A stretch of DNA of 53,527 bases from Spirochaetota bacterium. GTDB taxonomy: Bacteria; Spirochaetota; UBA4802; UBA5550. Of this stretch, positions 16,308-24,604 are shown piece after piece. The stretch spans positions 1 through 53,527 of the forward strand of contig QKCL01000003.1 in the NCBI GenBank assembly GCA_003246895.1. The letters are read 5' to 3'. The notes below the pieces were generated by a model. It made no database searches and was not told the DNA's origin. It saw only the letters and a list, made by a program, of their open reading frames with translations. A program made the position numbers and the translations under genes. The first letter of the stretch is position 1; the number at the start of each line of letters is the position of its first letter.

Positions 16308-16355
16308 AAGTCTAAAGTTTTTGAGCAGAGACTTTTTACTTTCAACTTTAGACTT
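16308..16355. repeat. 12-bp perfect inverted repeat
   Basis: AAGTCTAAAGTT (16308-16319) and AACTTTAGACTT (16344-16355) are exact reverse complements around a 24-nt loop. The flanks add a second, competing pair (TTGAAAG and CTTTCAA). A/G-rich words repeat within it (GAAAG, AAAGTC). It sits between the reductase and phosphoribosyltransferase genes and looks like a dispersed palindromic repeat rather than a terminator, because no T-run follows. Confidence 0.45.
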
Positions 16356-16417
16356 AATAGTAGTTGAAATACCGGGCAAGGAGCCCTTTATTTTTATAAC
16401 AATATCAGGAGAATTAA

Positions 16418-16843
16418 ATGAGTCACGTAAATATAAGCTATAATGATTTTGTGGAGCTGAGCTATTCGCTTCTGGAAAAGGTACAGGATAACAGGGACGA
16501 GTACAAGGCCATACTCTGCCCCTTGAGGGGAGGTTTTTTTCTCTCCTACTTTATGAGCCAGCACCTTAAGCTGCCCATATCGTATATAGAAATATCATCT
16601 TACGCGGGGAAGGAACAGAGGCGTTTCCAGATCGGAATAAAGCCCGATATTATAGAAGGCAAGTTTTTACTCTGTGATGATATCTATGACAGCGGCAATA
16701 CAATAAAGAAAATTCATTCCATGTATCCCAATGTTGATTTTGATACCATATGTCTTGTCTCAAAGATCCGGGAGGCTGAAGTGATGTATGCAAAACTTGT
16801 CGAACCGGACAGGTGGGTGGATTTTTTCTGGGAGGTCATGTAA
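16418..16843 (+). CDS. Purine-type phosphoribosyltransferase
   Basis: 141 residues, type I PRTase fold. The PRPP-binding signature LLCDDIYDSGNT lies at residues 84-95, and ILCPLRGGFFLSYF near 31-44 is the PPi loop. The hood is short and SYIEISSYAGKEQ resembles the flexible loop of xanthine or hypoxanthine PRTases. It should make a nucleotide from PRPP and a nucleobase. The substrate cannot be fixed, though an NCS2 purine permease gene lies 4 kb upstream. AGGAG precedes the ATG. It ends directly against the plsC-like start. Confidence 0.8.
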   Translation: MSHVNISYNDFVELSYSLLEKVQDNRDEYKAILCPLRGGFFLSYFMSQHLKLPISYIEISSYAGKEQRRFQIGIKPDIIEGKFLLCDDIYDSGNTIKKIHSMYPNVDFDTICLVSKIREAEVMYAKLVEPDRWVDFFWEVM

Positions 16844-17593
16844 TTGGCTATTATAAATAAAATTCTAACAGTCTGGATACTGCTGGTATTAGTGGTTCTT
16901 TCTGTATTCATGTTCTGTATTTCGGCTCCTCTCTGGGTTGTTTCGCATCTTTTCGACCGCAGAAAAAGGCTCCTTCATCTTTTTGCCTGTGCCTGGGGTT
17001 CAATCCCGGTATGGTTGTTTCCGGGATGGAAAACAATAGTAATAGACAGAAAGAAATTTGATAACAGCAAAACCTATGTGATAGTTGCCAACCATCAGTC
17101 GCAGCTTGATATTCTTTTGTCATTCAATCTGTTCAAACATTTTAAGTGGATCTCCAAGACTGAAGTTTTTAAGGTTCCCTTTATCGGATGGAACATGTAT
17201 CTCAATGATTACATTGGAATTGACAGGGGCAACAAAAACAGCACTGAGAAGATGATGCAGCAGTGTGAAGACAGGCTCAATGAGGGCAGCTCCGTGTTCT
17301 TCTTTCCAGAGGGTACAAGGTCCAGGACTACTGAAGTAATGAAATTCAAGGCAGGGGCTTTTCATCTTGCCCACAAAATGAAGAAACCAATTCTTCTCAT
17401 TGCAATTCACGGCACAGGCAAGGCCCTGCCAAAGCATTCGCTGAAATATACAGGAAGGCAGAACCTTTACCTTAAGGTAATTGGTGAAATGGCCTATGAG
17501 GATTATGCGTCACTTTCGGTTGAGGAAACTGCCGAAAAGGCAAGGTCTATTATTATAGATGAAGTAAATAAACTAAAATCGCTGGAGGGATGA
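16844..17593 (+). CDS. plsC: 1-acyl-sn-glycerol-3-phosphate acyltransferase
   Basis: 249 residues, family length. One N-terminal membrane segment (residues ~5-35), then the acyltransferase motifs: NHQSQLD (H84-x4-D89, catalytic), YIGIDRG, FPEGTRSR and the later PILLIAIHGTGKALP. It makes phosphatidic acid from lysophosphatidic acid at the inner membrane. The start is a TTG directly after the previous stop (TAATTG), with GGAGG nine bases upstream inside the preceding gene, so translation is coupled to the phosphoribosyltransferase. Confidence 0.88.
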   Translation: MAIINKILTVWILLVLVVLSVFMFCISAPLWVVSHLFDRRKRLLHLFACAWGSIPVWLFPGWKTIVIDRKKFDNSKTYVIVANHQSQLDILLSFNLFKHFKWISKTEVFKVPFIGWNMYLNDYIGIDRGNKNSTEKMMQQCEDRLNEGSSVFFFPEGTRSRTTEVMKFKAGAFHLAHKMKKPILLIAIHGTGKALPKHSLKYTGRQNLYLKVIGEMAYEDYASLSVEETAEKARSIIIDEVNKLKSLEG

Positions 17594-17594
17594 C

Positions 17595-18656
17595 ATGAGC
17601 AGGGTGTACTTTATAAAATCCCGGGAAGATGATAACGATGACAAACTGGCACTGAGGCTCAGGGATGCTCTTGATAGTCTCAGTCTTATGGATTTTATTC
17701 AGGAGAGGGACATGGTGGCAATAAAGACCCATTTCGGCGAGACGCCGAAATCAGGTTATCCGAGACCTGTTTTTCTTAAAACTCTTGGAGATCTTGCCAG
17801 GGAGAGAAAGGCCCAGCCTTTCATGACTGAGACGTCGACACTTTACAAGGGCCAGAGGAATAATGCTGCAATACATACAGAGCACGCATTGTCACAGGGA
17901 TTCGGATTTGAAAATACAGGAATGGCCATAGTAATGGCAGACGGGCTTTTTGGTGATGAGGAGACTGAAGTCAGCGTGAACGGCAGAATATATGAATCTG
18001 TAAAAATAGCCTCTCTCTTTGCCAAGTGCCAGTCTTTCATATGTCTTTCACATTTTACGGGTCACATTCTTGCGGGTTTTGGCGCTGCGTTAAAGAATAT
18101 GGGAATGGGCTGCGCAAGCAGGAGAGGGAAAATGGTCCAGCATTCAACGGCAAAGCCTTCTGTGAAACAGAAGAAGTGTACTTCCTGCGGGCAGTGCGTT
18201 AAATGGTGCCCCGTTGAGGCAATATCAATGAGTGCAGAGGGAGCTGTAATAGACCAGGATAAATGTATAGGATGCGGAGAATGCCTTGCCGTGTGCAGGT
18301 TTGATGCCGTGAGCTATAACTGGGGCGCTACCTATGAGGAACTTCAGAAAAAAGTAACCGAGCATGCAATGGGGGTGTATAATCTTCATGAGAAGAGCTC
18401 AATATACATAAATCTGCTTACACGTATTTCAAAGGATTGCGACTGCATGACAGGTTATGAGGAGCTCTGTTCAGATATAGGGATTGTGATTTCGTCAGAC
18501 CCGGTTGCAGCGGATGCGGCTTCTCTGGATCTGGTCGAGAAAAAACTCGGGAAGAAACTCTCTGAAGCAGGACATGATATTCCATACAGAATACAGATGG
18601 AGTATGCACGTGAAATCGGATTCGGTGACCCCGATTATGAACTCATCGAGATATAG
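17595..18656 (+). CDS. DUF362 protein with central 2x[4Fe-4S] ferredoxin domain
   Basis: 353 residues. The DUF362 domain spans most of the protein, with AIKTHFGE near residue 45 and LSHFTGHILAGFGAALKNMGMGCASR near 155-180. Two canonical C-x2-C-x2-C-x3-C-P/R clusters begin at Cys195 (CTSCGQCVKWCP) and near 224 (CIGCGECLAVC). DUF362 proteins are common in anaerobes next to electron-transfer enzymes, but their reaction is not firmly known. It follows plsC by one base and is last in the operon before a strong terminator. Confidence 0.85.
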   Translation: MSRVYFIKSREDDNDDKLALRLRDALDSLSLMDFIQERDMVAIKTHFGETPKSGYPRPVFLKTLGDLARERKAQPFMTETSTLYKGQRNNAAIHTEHALSQGFGFENTGMAIVMADGLFGDEETEVSVNGRIYESVKIASLFAKCQSFICLSHFTGHILAGFGAALKNMGMGCASRRGKMVQHSTAKPSVKQKKCTSCGQCVKWCPVEAISMSAEGAVIDQDKCIGCGECLAVCRFDAVSYNWGATYEELQKKVTEHAMGVYNLHEKSSIYINLLTRISKDCDCMTGYEELCSDIGIVISSDPVAADAASLDLVEKKLGKKLSEAGHDIPYRIQMEYAREIGFGDPDYELIEI

Positions 18657-18671
18657 CAAATAAAAGAAGTG

Positions 18672-18704
18672 AAAAAAGCCATGATAAATATCATGGCTTT
18701 TTTT
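18672..18704 (+). terminator. Rho-independent terminator after DUF362 gene
   Basis: A 14-bp perfect stem (AAAAAAGCCATGAT at 18672-18685 with ATCATGGCTTTTTT at 18690-18703), loop AAAT, ending in seven T. It closes the 15262-18656 gene group. Confidence 0.85.
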
Positions 18705-18831
18705 ATTATATTTTTACATACAGAGCTTTGCTAAGTGTATTTCATTTGATATATTACTTTTATCGCGGGTAAAAGAAAGTGATATTTCTCCTGAATTGTT
18801 TTGTTAATAATGACATAGAGGCGGTAGTATA

Positions 18832-19821
18832 ATGGAATTCAAACTCAGCGCTGCATCATTTGTTTCGGAAAAGAATTTTTTACCTCTTGATCAGTCAGCC
18901 CTATATGACGTGTTTATCATAGGAGGAGGCCCTGCTGGATTAACTGCTGCTGTTTATTGCATGAGAAAGGGACTCTCTACAGGTATAGTTGTAAAGTCTC
19001 TGGGAGGACAGGTCGCTGATACATCCGATGTTGAAAATTATATGGGCTACAGGCATATTTCCGGAGTAGATCTTGTTGAAAAGTTCAGGGAACAGGTTCA
19101 CCAGTTCCCAATCGGTTATGATGAGGGTGCCGAAGTTGTCTCCTTTTCTGAAGGTAAAATTAAAAAGGTAGTTTTCAGTGACGGAAGAAGCTTCTCCTGC
19201 AAAGCTCTTATCATTGCTTCGGGAAAGTCATGGAGAAGGCTCGGAGTTCCGGGTGAGGACCGGCTCACGGGCAGGGGGGTTGCCTTCTGTACTGTATGTG
19301 ATGCGCCCCTGTTTGCCGGGAAAAATGTTGTAGTGGTCGGCGGAGGAAATTCAGGAGTTGAGTCAGCAATAGATCTTGCTCCACTGGCATCAAAGGTTAC
19401 TGTTATACAGAATCTCTCTGAACTCACGGCAGATACTGTTCTTGTTAAAAAGCTTAATTCGTTTAATAACGTAGAATTTATCTATAACAGTATTGTCGAG
19501 GAAATACTCGGTGAAGACATTGTTTCAGGAGTGAAACTGAGAGACCTTGGAACAGGCAGAGTAAGTGAGATTGCAACAGAAGGAGTTTTTGTTGAGATAG
19601 GTCTTGACCCAAACAGCAGATTCGTTCCCCCATCGCTTGAACTGAACCGCTTCGGGGAGATTCCCGTTGACTGCAATTGCAGGACATCTCTTACAGGGGT
19701 ATTCGCTGCAGGAGACGTTACAACTGTTGCATACAAGCAGATAATTATTGCCGGAGGAGAGGGAGCGAAGGCAGCTCTTGCGGCATGGGATTACCTTTTA
19801 AAACTTAATGAGGAGGAGTAG
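18832..19821 (+). CDS. Thioredoxin reductase/AhpF-like flavoprotein
   Basis: 329 residues. FAD-binding GGGPAGLTAAVYC near residue 30, NAD(P)H-binding VVVGGGNSGVESA near 165-178, and redox-active C153-TV-C156-DAP. The CxxC-D-x-PLF context is closer to AhpF (CPHCDGPLF) than to classic TrxB (CATCDGFF). GVFAAGDVTT near the C-terminus completes the FAD site. About 25 extra residues precede the flavin domain. It should pass electrons from NAD(P)H to the two-CxxC protein encoded three bases downstream. The gene starts the run up to 23043. Confidence 0.88.
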   Translation: MEFKLSAASFVSEKNFLPLDQSALYDVFIIGGGPAGLTAAVYCMRKGLSTGIVVKSLGGQVADTSDVENYMGYRHISGVDLVEKFREQVHQFPIGYDEGAEVVSFSEGKIKKVVFSDGRSFSCKALIIASGKSWRRLGVPGEDRLTGRGVAFCTVCDAPLFAGKNVVVVGGGNSGVESAIDLAPLASKVTVIQNLSELTADTVLVKKLNSFNNVEFIYNSIVEEILGEDIVSGVKLRDLGTGRVSEIATEGVFVEIGLDPNSRFVPPSLELNRFGEIPVDCNCRTSLTGVFAAGDVTTVAYKQIIIAGGEGAKAALAAWDYLLKLNEEE

Positions 19822-19823
19822 CT

Positions 19824-20477
19824 ATGGCTCTTTTTGAAAATGAAGTCAGAAAACAGTTAACCGAAATCCTGAATGAAATGAAAGATGATGTGAAACTTGT
19901 GTATTTTACACAGCAGATCGAGTGCCCCATGTGCAGGGAAGCAAGCATGTTTGTTAATGAGATATCATCTCTTTCTGAAAAGCTTTCACAGAAAACATAT
20001 AATTTTGTAACAGACAAAACTGTTGCTGAGGAGTATGGAGTTGATAAAATTCCGGCAATAGTCATCCTCGACAAAGACGGAACCGATCTGGGAATAAAAT
20101 ATTACGGGGTTCCAGGAGGGTATGAGATAAATTCATTTCTTGGAACCGTGCTTGAGGTTTCGGGTCACGGAGAGGAGATTCCTGATGAAATTCTGAATGA
20201 AATCAAATCTGTAAAAAACAAGATTGATATAAAGGTCTTTGTAAGCCTTGCATGTCCACACTGTCCGGGTGCAGTTTCCACCTCCCACAGGCTCGCACTG
20301 GAGAATGAAAACATCAGGGCCGAGATGATAGATTCCAATACTTTCCCCTATCTGGCTCAACGATACAACGTTACGGGAGTTCCAAAAATAATAATAAATG
20401 AAAAATATGAATTAACCGGGGCTCATCCCATTAATTCCTTTCTTGAGATAATGAAAAAAATAGAACAGGAGCAGTAA
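19824..20477 (+). CDS. Protein disulfide oxidoreductase with two thioredoxin folds (PDO/AhpF-N-like)
   Basis: 217 residues made of two tandem thioredoxin folds, each with its own active site: C34-PM-C37 and C144-PH-C147. The cis-Pro segments DKIPAIVIL and TGVPKIII follow each. This is the layout of archaeal/thermophile PDO proteins and of the N-terminal domain of AhpF. With the flavoprotein gene just upstream it looks like a split AhpF or a TrxR-PDO pair, able to reduce disulfides or a peroxiredoxin. GGAGGAG precedes the start. The ABC transporter gene follows after ten bases. Confidence 0.85.
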   Translation: MALFENEVRKQLTEILNEMKDDVKLVYFTQQIECPMCREASMFVNEISSLSEKLSQKTYNFVTDKTVAEEYGVDKIPAIVILDKDGTDLGIKYYGVPGGYEINSFLGTVLEVSGHGEEIPDEILNEIKSVKNKIDIKVFVSLACPHCPGAVSTSHRLALENENIRAEMIDSNTFPYLAQRYNVTGVPKIIINEKYELTGAHPINSFLEIMKKIEQEQ

Positions 20478-20487
20478 AAGGCAGGAG

Positions 20488-21315
20488 ATGGCTGAAGATA
20501 ACAGGAAAGGGGTGATGTCTGGCAGCTTCGTGTCTGCAGTAAAAACCGGAACATTTTTACGGCGCATTGCCAAATTGTTACTGTATGGTTCATCTGCTGC
20601 CGCTCTTCTGGTTATCGGATCACAGAGTATTGATTACAACTGGCAGTGGGAGAGAATCCCCCGTTATATCTTCACTTATGATGAAAAGGGACTGAAAGCC
20701 GGCCTGCTTCTGCAGGGGCTATGGGTGACAGTGAAAATCTCCGCCATTAGCATAGTCCCGGCTTTTGCAGTTTCTGTAATTGCGGCAATGATGAGGCTTT
20801 CCGATTCGTTAATGTCGAGAGCTGTTTCAACCATATATATTGAACTTATCAGGAATACACCTCTCCTCATACAGATATTTTTTGTATATTTTGTACTGGC
20901 TCCCATATTCGGTATAGGGGCATTCGCCTCGGCAGTATTGTCTCTTACTCTTTTTGAAGGTGCCTACGGGGCTGAGATCGTACGGGGAGGGATTGCTTCA
21001 ATAGACAGAGGGCAGTGGGAAGCATCTTTCAGTCTCGGTATGGGCAGGATGACAGCATACAGGTATATTATTCTGCCTCAGGCTCTCAGGCGTGTCCTCC
21101 CTCCTCTTACGGGACAGGGGGTTTCGCTTATCAAGGATTCGGCTCTTGTCAGTACCATTTCAATTTTTGATCTTACAATGAGAGGGCAGGAGATAATTTC
21201 TGAAACCTTTCTGACATTCGAGGTATGGTTTACTGTTGCCGCAATATATCTGCTCCTGACTTTATCTCTGTCCCGTTTTTCGGACAGCCTGGAAAAGAGG
21301 ATTGAACTGCGCTGA
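20488..21315 (+). CDS. Polar amino acid ABC transporter permease (1)
   Basis: 275 residues of the HisM/GlnP type. After a basic N-terminus and one membrane segment comes the characteristic periplasmic stretch PRYIFTYDEKGLKAGLLLQG. The core permease has IYIELIRNTPLLIQIFFVYF and the EAA loop QWEASFSLGMGRMTAYRYIILPQALRR, split by a few residues, that contacts the ATPase. The start is uncertain: the first ATG has AAGG seven bases upstream, and ATG at 20515 is a possible alternative. It is grouped with a binding protein and a second permease. Confidence 0.88.
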   Translation: MAEDNRKGVMSGSFVSAVKTGTFLRRIAKLLLYGSSAAALLVIGSQSIDYNWQWERIPRYIFTYDEKGLKAGLLLQGLWVTVKISAISIVPAFAVSVIAAMMRLSDSLMSRAVSTIYIELIRNTPLLIQIFFVYFVLAPIFGIGAFASAVLSLTLFEGAYGAEIVRGGIASIDRGQWEASFSLGMGRMTAYRYIILPQALRRVLPPLTGQGVSLIKDSALVSTISIFDLTMRGQEIISETFLTFEVWFTVAAIYLLLTLSLSRFSDSLEKRIELR

Positions 21316-21350
21316 ATTGATTTTAATAAATATAAATGGAGATTATGCAA

Positions 21351-22154
21351 ATGAAGAAAACCGGAATTTTAGCATTACTGTTTTTCAGTCTGCTGTTTCT
21401 GTCATGCGGGAAGGGCAGCAGCACAGGCCCAATGATTGACTCTGTAAAGAAGAAGGGAGTTTTAAGAGTGGGAATGTCAACATTTGTTCCCTGGGCTATG
21501 AACGATAAAAAGGGCAGCCTCATTGGATTTGAAATTGATGTCGCAAAGGAACTGGCAAAGGATCTTGGAGTAAAAGTGGAATTTATACCCACAAAATGGT
21601 CAGGGATAATCCCTGCTCTGCTCACAGGGAAGTTTGATATAATAATTGGAGGAATGGGCATAACCGAAGAAAGGAAGAAGAAGGTGGATTTTACAAAGCC
21701 CTATGAGTATTCGGGAATGTCTATTGTTGCCAATATGAAAAACGCTCCCGGGCTCAGGAACCTTGAGGATTTTAACAGGCAGGAGATTATTATAGCCGTG
21801 AGGCTCGGGACAACCGCGGCAGAAGCGGCAAAGAAATATTTTCCAAAGGCCCGTATAAAACTTTTTGACGATGAATCCCAGGCCGTTCAGGAGCTTCTCA
21901 ACGGGAGGGCACACGCAGTAGTGGCATCAGCACCGCTGCCTGAATTTCAGTCACTCAAATACAGTAAAAAATTATATCTGCCGCTTAAAGATACCTTTAC
22001 AAGAGAGCCCATCGGATTTGCCCTGAGGAAAGGCGACGGCAAATCTGTTGAAGTGCTGAATAAATGGATTGATGAAAAATGGTCCGGCGGGTTCCTGGAC
22101 AGCAGAAAGAATTACTGGTTCAGAACACGCAAGTGGGCAGGGCAGATTGAGTAA
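21351..22154 (+). CDS. Amino acid ABC transporter substrate-binding lipoprotein
   Basis: About 267 residues of the SBP_bac_3 family. The lipoprotein signal is MKKTGILALLFFSLLFLSC-GKG, so it is anchored to the membrane. The ligand-binding lobe carries GVLRVGMSTFVPWA, GFEIDVAKELAKDLGV, GKFDIIIGGMGITEERKKKVDFTKPY and AVRLGTTAAEAAKKY, typical of binding proteins for polar or acidic amino acids or cystine. The ATG at 21351 is chosen because GGAG lies nine bases upstream and the signal peptide then has normal length; the two earlier in-frame ATGs have no usable site. Confidence 0.9.
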   Translation: MKKTGILALLFFSLLFLSCGKGSSTGPMIDSVKKKGVLRVGMSTFVPWAMNDKKGSLIGFEIDVAKELAKDLGVKVEFIPTKWSGIIPALLTGKFDIIIGGMGITEERKKKVDFTKPYEYSGMSIVANMKNAPGLRNLEDFNRQEIIIAVRLGTTAAEAAKKYFPKARIKLFDDESQAVQELLNGRAHAVVASAPLPEFQSLKYSKKLYLPLKDTFTREPIGFALRKGDGKSVEVLNKWIDEKWSGGFLDSRKNYWFRTRKWAGQIE

Positions 22155-23043
22155 AACTAAAACACGCGCCGGGCTGAAGTACCCCGACCTGGCGCTCTTT
22201 GCATTTCTGGTTATTTTTATCGGGTTTGTGGTCTACAGAGTCAGTTATTCCCTTGAGTACAGATGGGACTGGGGAGTTATCCGGCAGTATCTGTTCAGAT
22301 TTGATGCGGATAAAGGAGGCTATGTACCCGGTATCCTTGTAAAGGGACTTGCTGCAACAGTGAGGCTCAGTATATGGTCAGGGATAATTGCAACAGTTCT
22401 CGGTTTTTTATTCGGGGTCAGCCGAGTATACGGAAATTTTTTTCTTAAAAAAATATCCTATATCTATGTTCAGACTGTGAGAAATATACCATCAATAGTA
22501 TTCGTATTTATATTTTACTTTTTTTTCAGCAGTCAGGTTCTGGCCTGGTTTGGCATTGATGAAGCAATGTCGGATCTCTCTCCGGTTTCTGAAGAAATAG
22601 TTCAAATGCTTTTCTGTAAACCATCCCTTTTTACGGCTTTCCTTTCCGCCATTCTTACACTGGGCATATACGAAGGGGCATATATGACGGAGATATTCAG
22701 AGCCGGCATTGAATCCGTTGACAGGGGACAGTGGGAAGCCTCTGACTCCCTGGGGTTCTCCATGTTTCAGCAGATGAGGTATATTATTCTGCCCCAGGCA
22801 TTGAGGAGAATACTTCCTGCCATTGCAGGACAGATTATTTCAATAATAAAGGATTCTGCCATAGTATCTGTCATCTCTGTGCAGGAGCTGACTTTTCAGG
22901 GAATGGAATTGATGGCTTCAACGTATCGTACCTTTGAGGTATGGATAATTATAATGGTCATGTACTTCGGGCTGACATATACATGTTCATTTTTTATTGG
23001 AAAGCTGAATGAAAGGATGGATAGAAAGGGTTATCAGAGATAA
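22147..23043 (+). CDS. Polar amino acid ABC transporter permease (2)
   Basis: About 298 residues, same family as the first permease, with YLFRFDADKGGYVPGILVKG before the core, VQTVRNIPSIVFVFIFYF, and an EAA loop reading QWEASDSLGFSMFQQMRYIILPQALRR across 27 residues. The likely start is TTG at 22147, overlapping the binding-protein stop by eight bases; the frame is open further upstream only as a shadow of that gene. The two permeases probably form a heterodimer. No gene for the matching ATP-binding protein follows: the next gene runs in the opposite direction. Confidence 0.88.
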   Translation: MSKTKTRAGLKYPDLALFAFLVIFIGFVVYRVSYSLEYRWDWGVIRQYLFRFDADKGGYVPGILVKGLAATVRLSIWSGIIATVLGFLFGVSRVYGNFFLKKISYIYVQTVRNIPSIVFVFIFYFFFSSQVLAWFGIDEAMSDLSPVSEEIVQMLFCKPSLFTAFLSAILTLGIYEGAYMTEIFRAGIESVDRGQWEASDSLGFSMFQQMRYIILPQALRRILPAIAGQIISIIKDSAIVSVISVQELTFQGMELMASTYRTFEVWIIIMVMYFGLTYTCSFFIGKLNERMDRKGYQR

Positions 23044-23049
23044 CCCTTT
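23025..23049. terminator. Bidirectional terminator between permease and tolC-like genes
   Basis: AAAGGGTTATC (23025-23035) and GATAACCCTTT (23039-23049) form an 11-bp stem with a 3-nt loop. It contains the permease stop codon and sits 11 bases from the convergent TolC-like stop. Confidence 0.6.
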
Positions 23050-23059
23050 AATAAATCTA

Positions 23060-24604
23060 TTATTTCTTCGGCAGGTGCTTGTTAATGTCTATGCCGAACT
23101 CTTCAAATAGAACGTTCTTTGATACTTTAAACTGTAGAAGCGAAACGTTATATAGAACCAGAGTCTGAAGTTCCGCTTCCCTGCTGCTGATGAGTCCGTC
23201 GAGACCTTCCCGTACATCTGAAGCCGTAAATCTTCCCCGACGCAGACTGCTCAGAAGCCTCATGTAGTATGTCTGGGCCTGAAAACGACCTTCCTTGGCC
23301 TTCTGGTAGAGGTTGTAGTTTGTTGATATCTGTTCAATTCTGCTTTTAATATCATCTTTAACTATCCGTTTGTACTTGTCCAGCTGATGTTCGCTCTGTT
23401 TAACTCCCCACCTGGCATTTCTTTCATTTGTCTTCTGGGCAGTATCATTCAGCGGATAAGTAAGGGCGACTCTTGCATCAATTTTTGGGTATTTGAGTGA
23501 CATCGTGTTGTCGTATGATTCATCAAGATCCCCCACGGAATCACCTGTGGAAACAGTTACTTTTCCTGTCAGCGAGGGGAGTGCGTTGTTGCTGTATATT
23601 TCGAGCTGATATCTGGCATTCTCCAGTGTCAAAAGTGCATTATTGTAATCGACCCTTTTTTCAAAAGCTGTTTTAAGAGATTCCTCTTCATCAATTTTAA
23701 CAAATTTATTTGAAAGCACTGCTTTCCCTTCCAGTGTATTCTTTGTATCAAGATTCACATCCTGCAGAAATTTTCTCAGGGAATCCCTGTATCTCTGTTC
23801 TGAACCTGCAAGATTAGCCTCCGATGAGGCCACAAGGGCATTCCAATAGTTGAGTATGAATTTTTCTGAAAGGCCCAGCCTGACATTTCCTGAAACAATA
23901 TTTCTTACCCTTTTGGTTTCTCTAAGCATGAGTCTTGAGTTGTTCATCTGAATTTTTTTTACCACAAGATCCCAGTAGTCTGCTATAACTCCAACTACAA
24001 TTACCGAGAGCGCATACTTGATCTGGTTTTCTCCCATTTTTGCGGCATTCTTCAGGATTTTCTGCTGTCTTCTGTCTGTGTATCCAAATGAATTTTTTAA
24101 AAGCTCCTGCTGTATGGATGCAAAGAAAAAGGGGCTGTAGATGTTGTCCGGGGCTCCGGTAAATGCCCATTTGTTTCTGCTTATTGACTGTGAATATCCG
24201 CCGCTTAATGTTGTTCCGCTTTCAAATGTTTTGCTTAGAGATGCGGAGATATCTGTTGATTTTCTCTCTATGGGGTCATCGGACCAGTAGAGTTCGGGAT
24301 TTTTCAGCTTCGTTACTCCGCCTTCAGCCTGAAAAAAAGCAGAGTATTTGCTCAGGTACTTACTGTAATCTGAATCTGACATTGCAAGATCATATGCACC
24401 GCTCAGAAGATCATGGTTTTTTTCTATTGCAGTTTTTATGGCGTCAGAAAGTGTTACTTTCATACTGCCGATTATGATTGCCGGTTCGTCAGCAAGTTCC
24501 ACCTCCATCGGAACAATTGAATCATTCTGAGCCAGGGCGGCTGTGGCTGGAAGGGCAAGAATTATTGTTATTATTGTCTTTGCAAGCCGGCTTTTTATTC
24601 GCAT
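23060..24604 (-). CDS. TolC-family outer-membrane efflux protein
   Basis: 514 residues with a Sec signal peptide ending ALA-QN near residue 26. The remainder has the long helices, Asn/Ser-rich turns and amphipathic strands of the OEP fold, with an internally repeated plan. SLSKTFESGTTLSGGYSQS and VRVALTYPLNDT-type strands (here ARVALTYPLNDT) are barrel-like, and LENARYQLEIYSNNALPSL is the conserved end of a helical repeat. It should form a trimeric channel for an efflux pump or type I exporter. It overlaps the tetR stop by ten bases, so the two are co-transcribed. The RND pump gene lies 2 kb away on the other strand. Confidence 0.85.
   Translation of the reverse strand: MRIKSRLAKTIITIILALPATAALAQNDSIVPMEVELADEPAIIIGSMKVTLSDAIKTAIEKNHDLLSGAYDLAMSDSDYSKYLSKYSAFFQAEGGVTKLKNPELYWSDDPIERKSTDISASLSKTFESGTTLSGGYSQSISRNKWAFTGAPDNIYSPFFFASIQQELLKNSFGYTDRRQQKILKNAAKMGENQIKYALSVIVVGVIADYWDLVVKKIQMNNSRLMLRETKRVRNIVSGNVRLGLSEKFILNYWNALVASSEANLAGSEQRYRDSLRKFLQDVNLDTKNTLEGKAVLSNKFVKIDEEESLKTAFEKRVDYNNALLTLENARYQLEIYSNNALPSLTGKVTVSTGDSVGDLDESYDNTMSLKYPKIDARVALTYPLNDTAQKTNERNARWGVKQSEHQLDKYKRIVKDDIKSRIEQISTNYNLYQKAKEGRFQAQTYYMRLLSSLRRGRFTASDVREGLDGLISSREAELQTLVLYNVSLLQFKVSKNVLFEEFGIDINKHLPKK

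Noticed and set aside
22069-22146. Longer N-terminus of the second ABC permease
   Set aside because: These codons overlap the binding-protein gene in another frame; TTG at 22147 gives a normal permease N-terminus.
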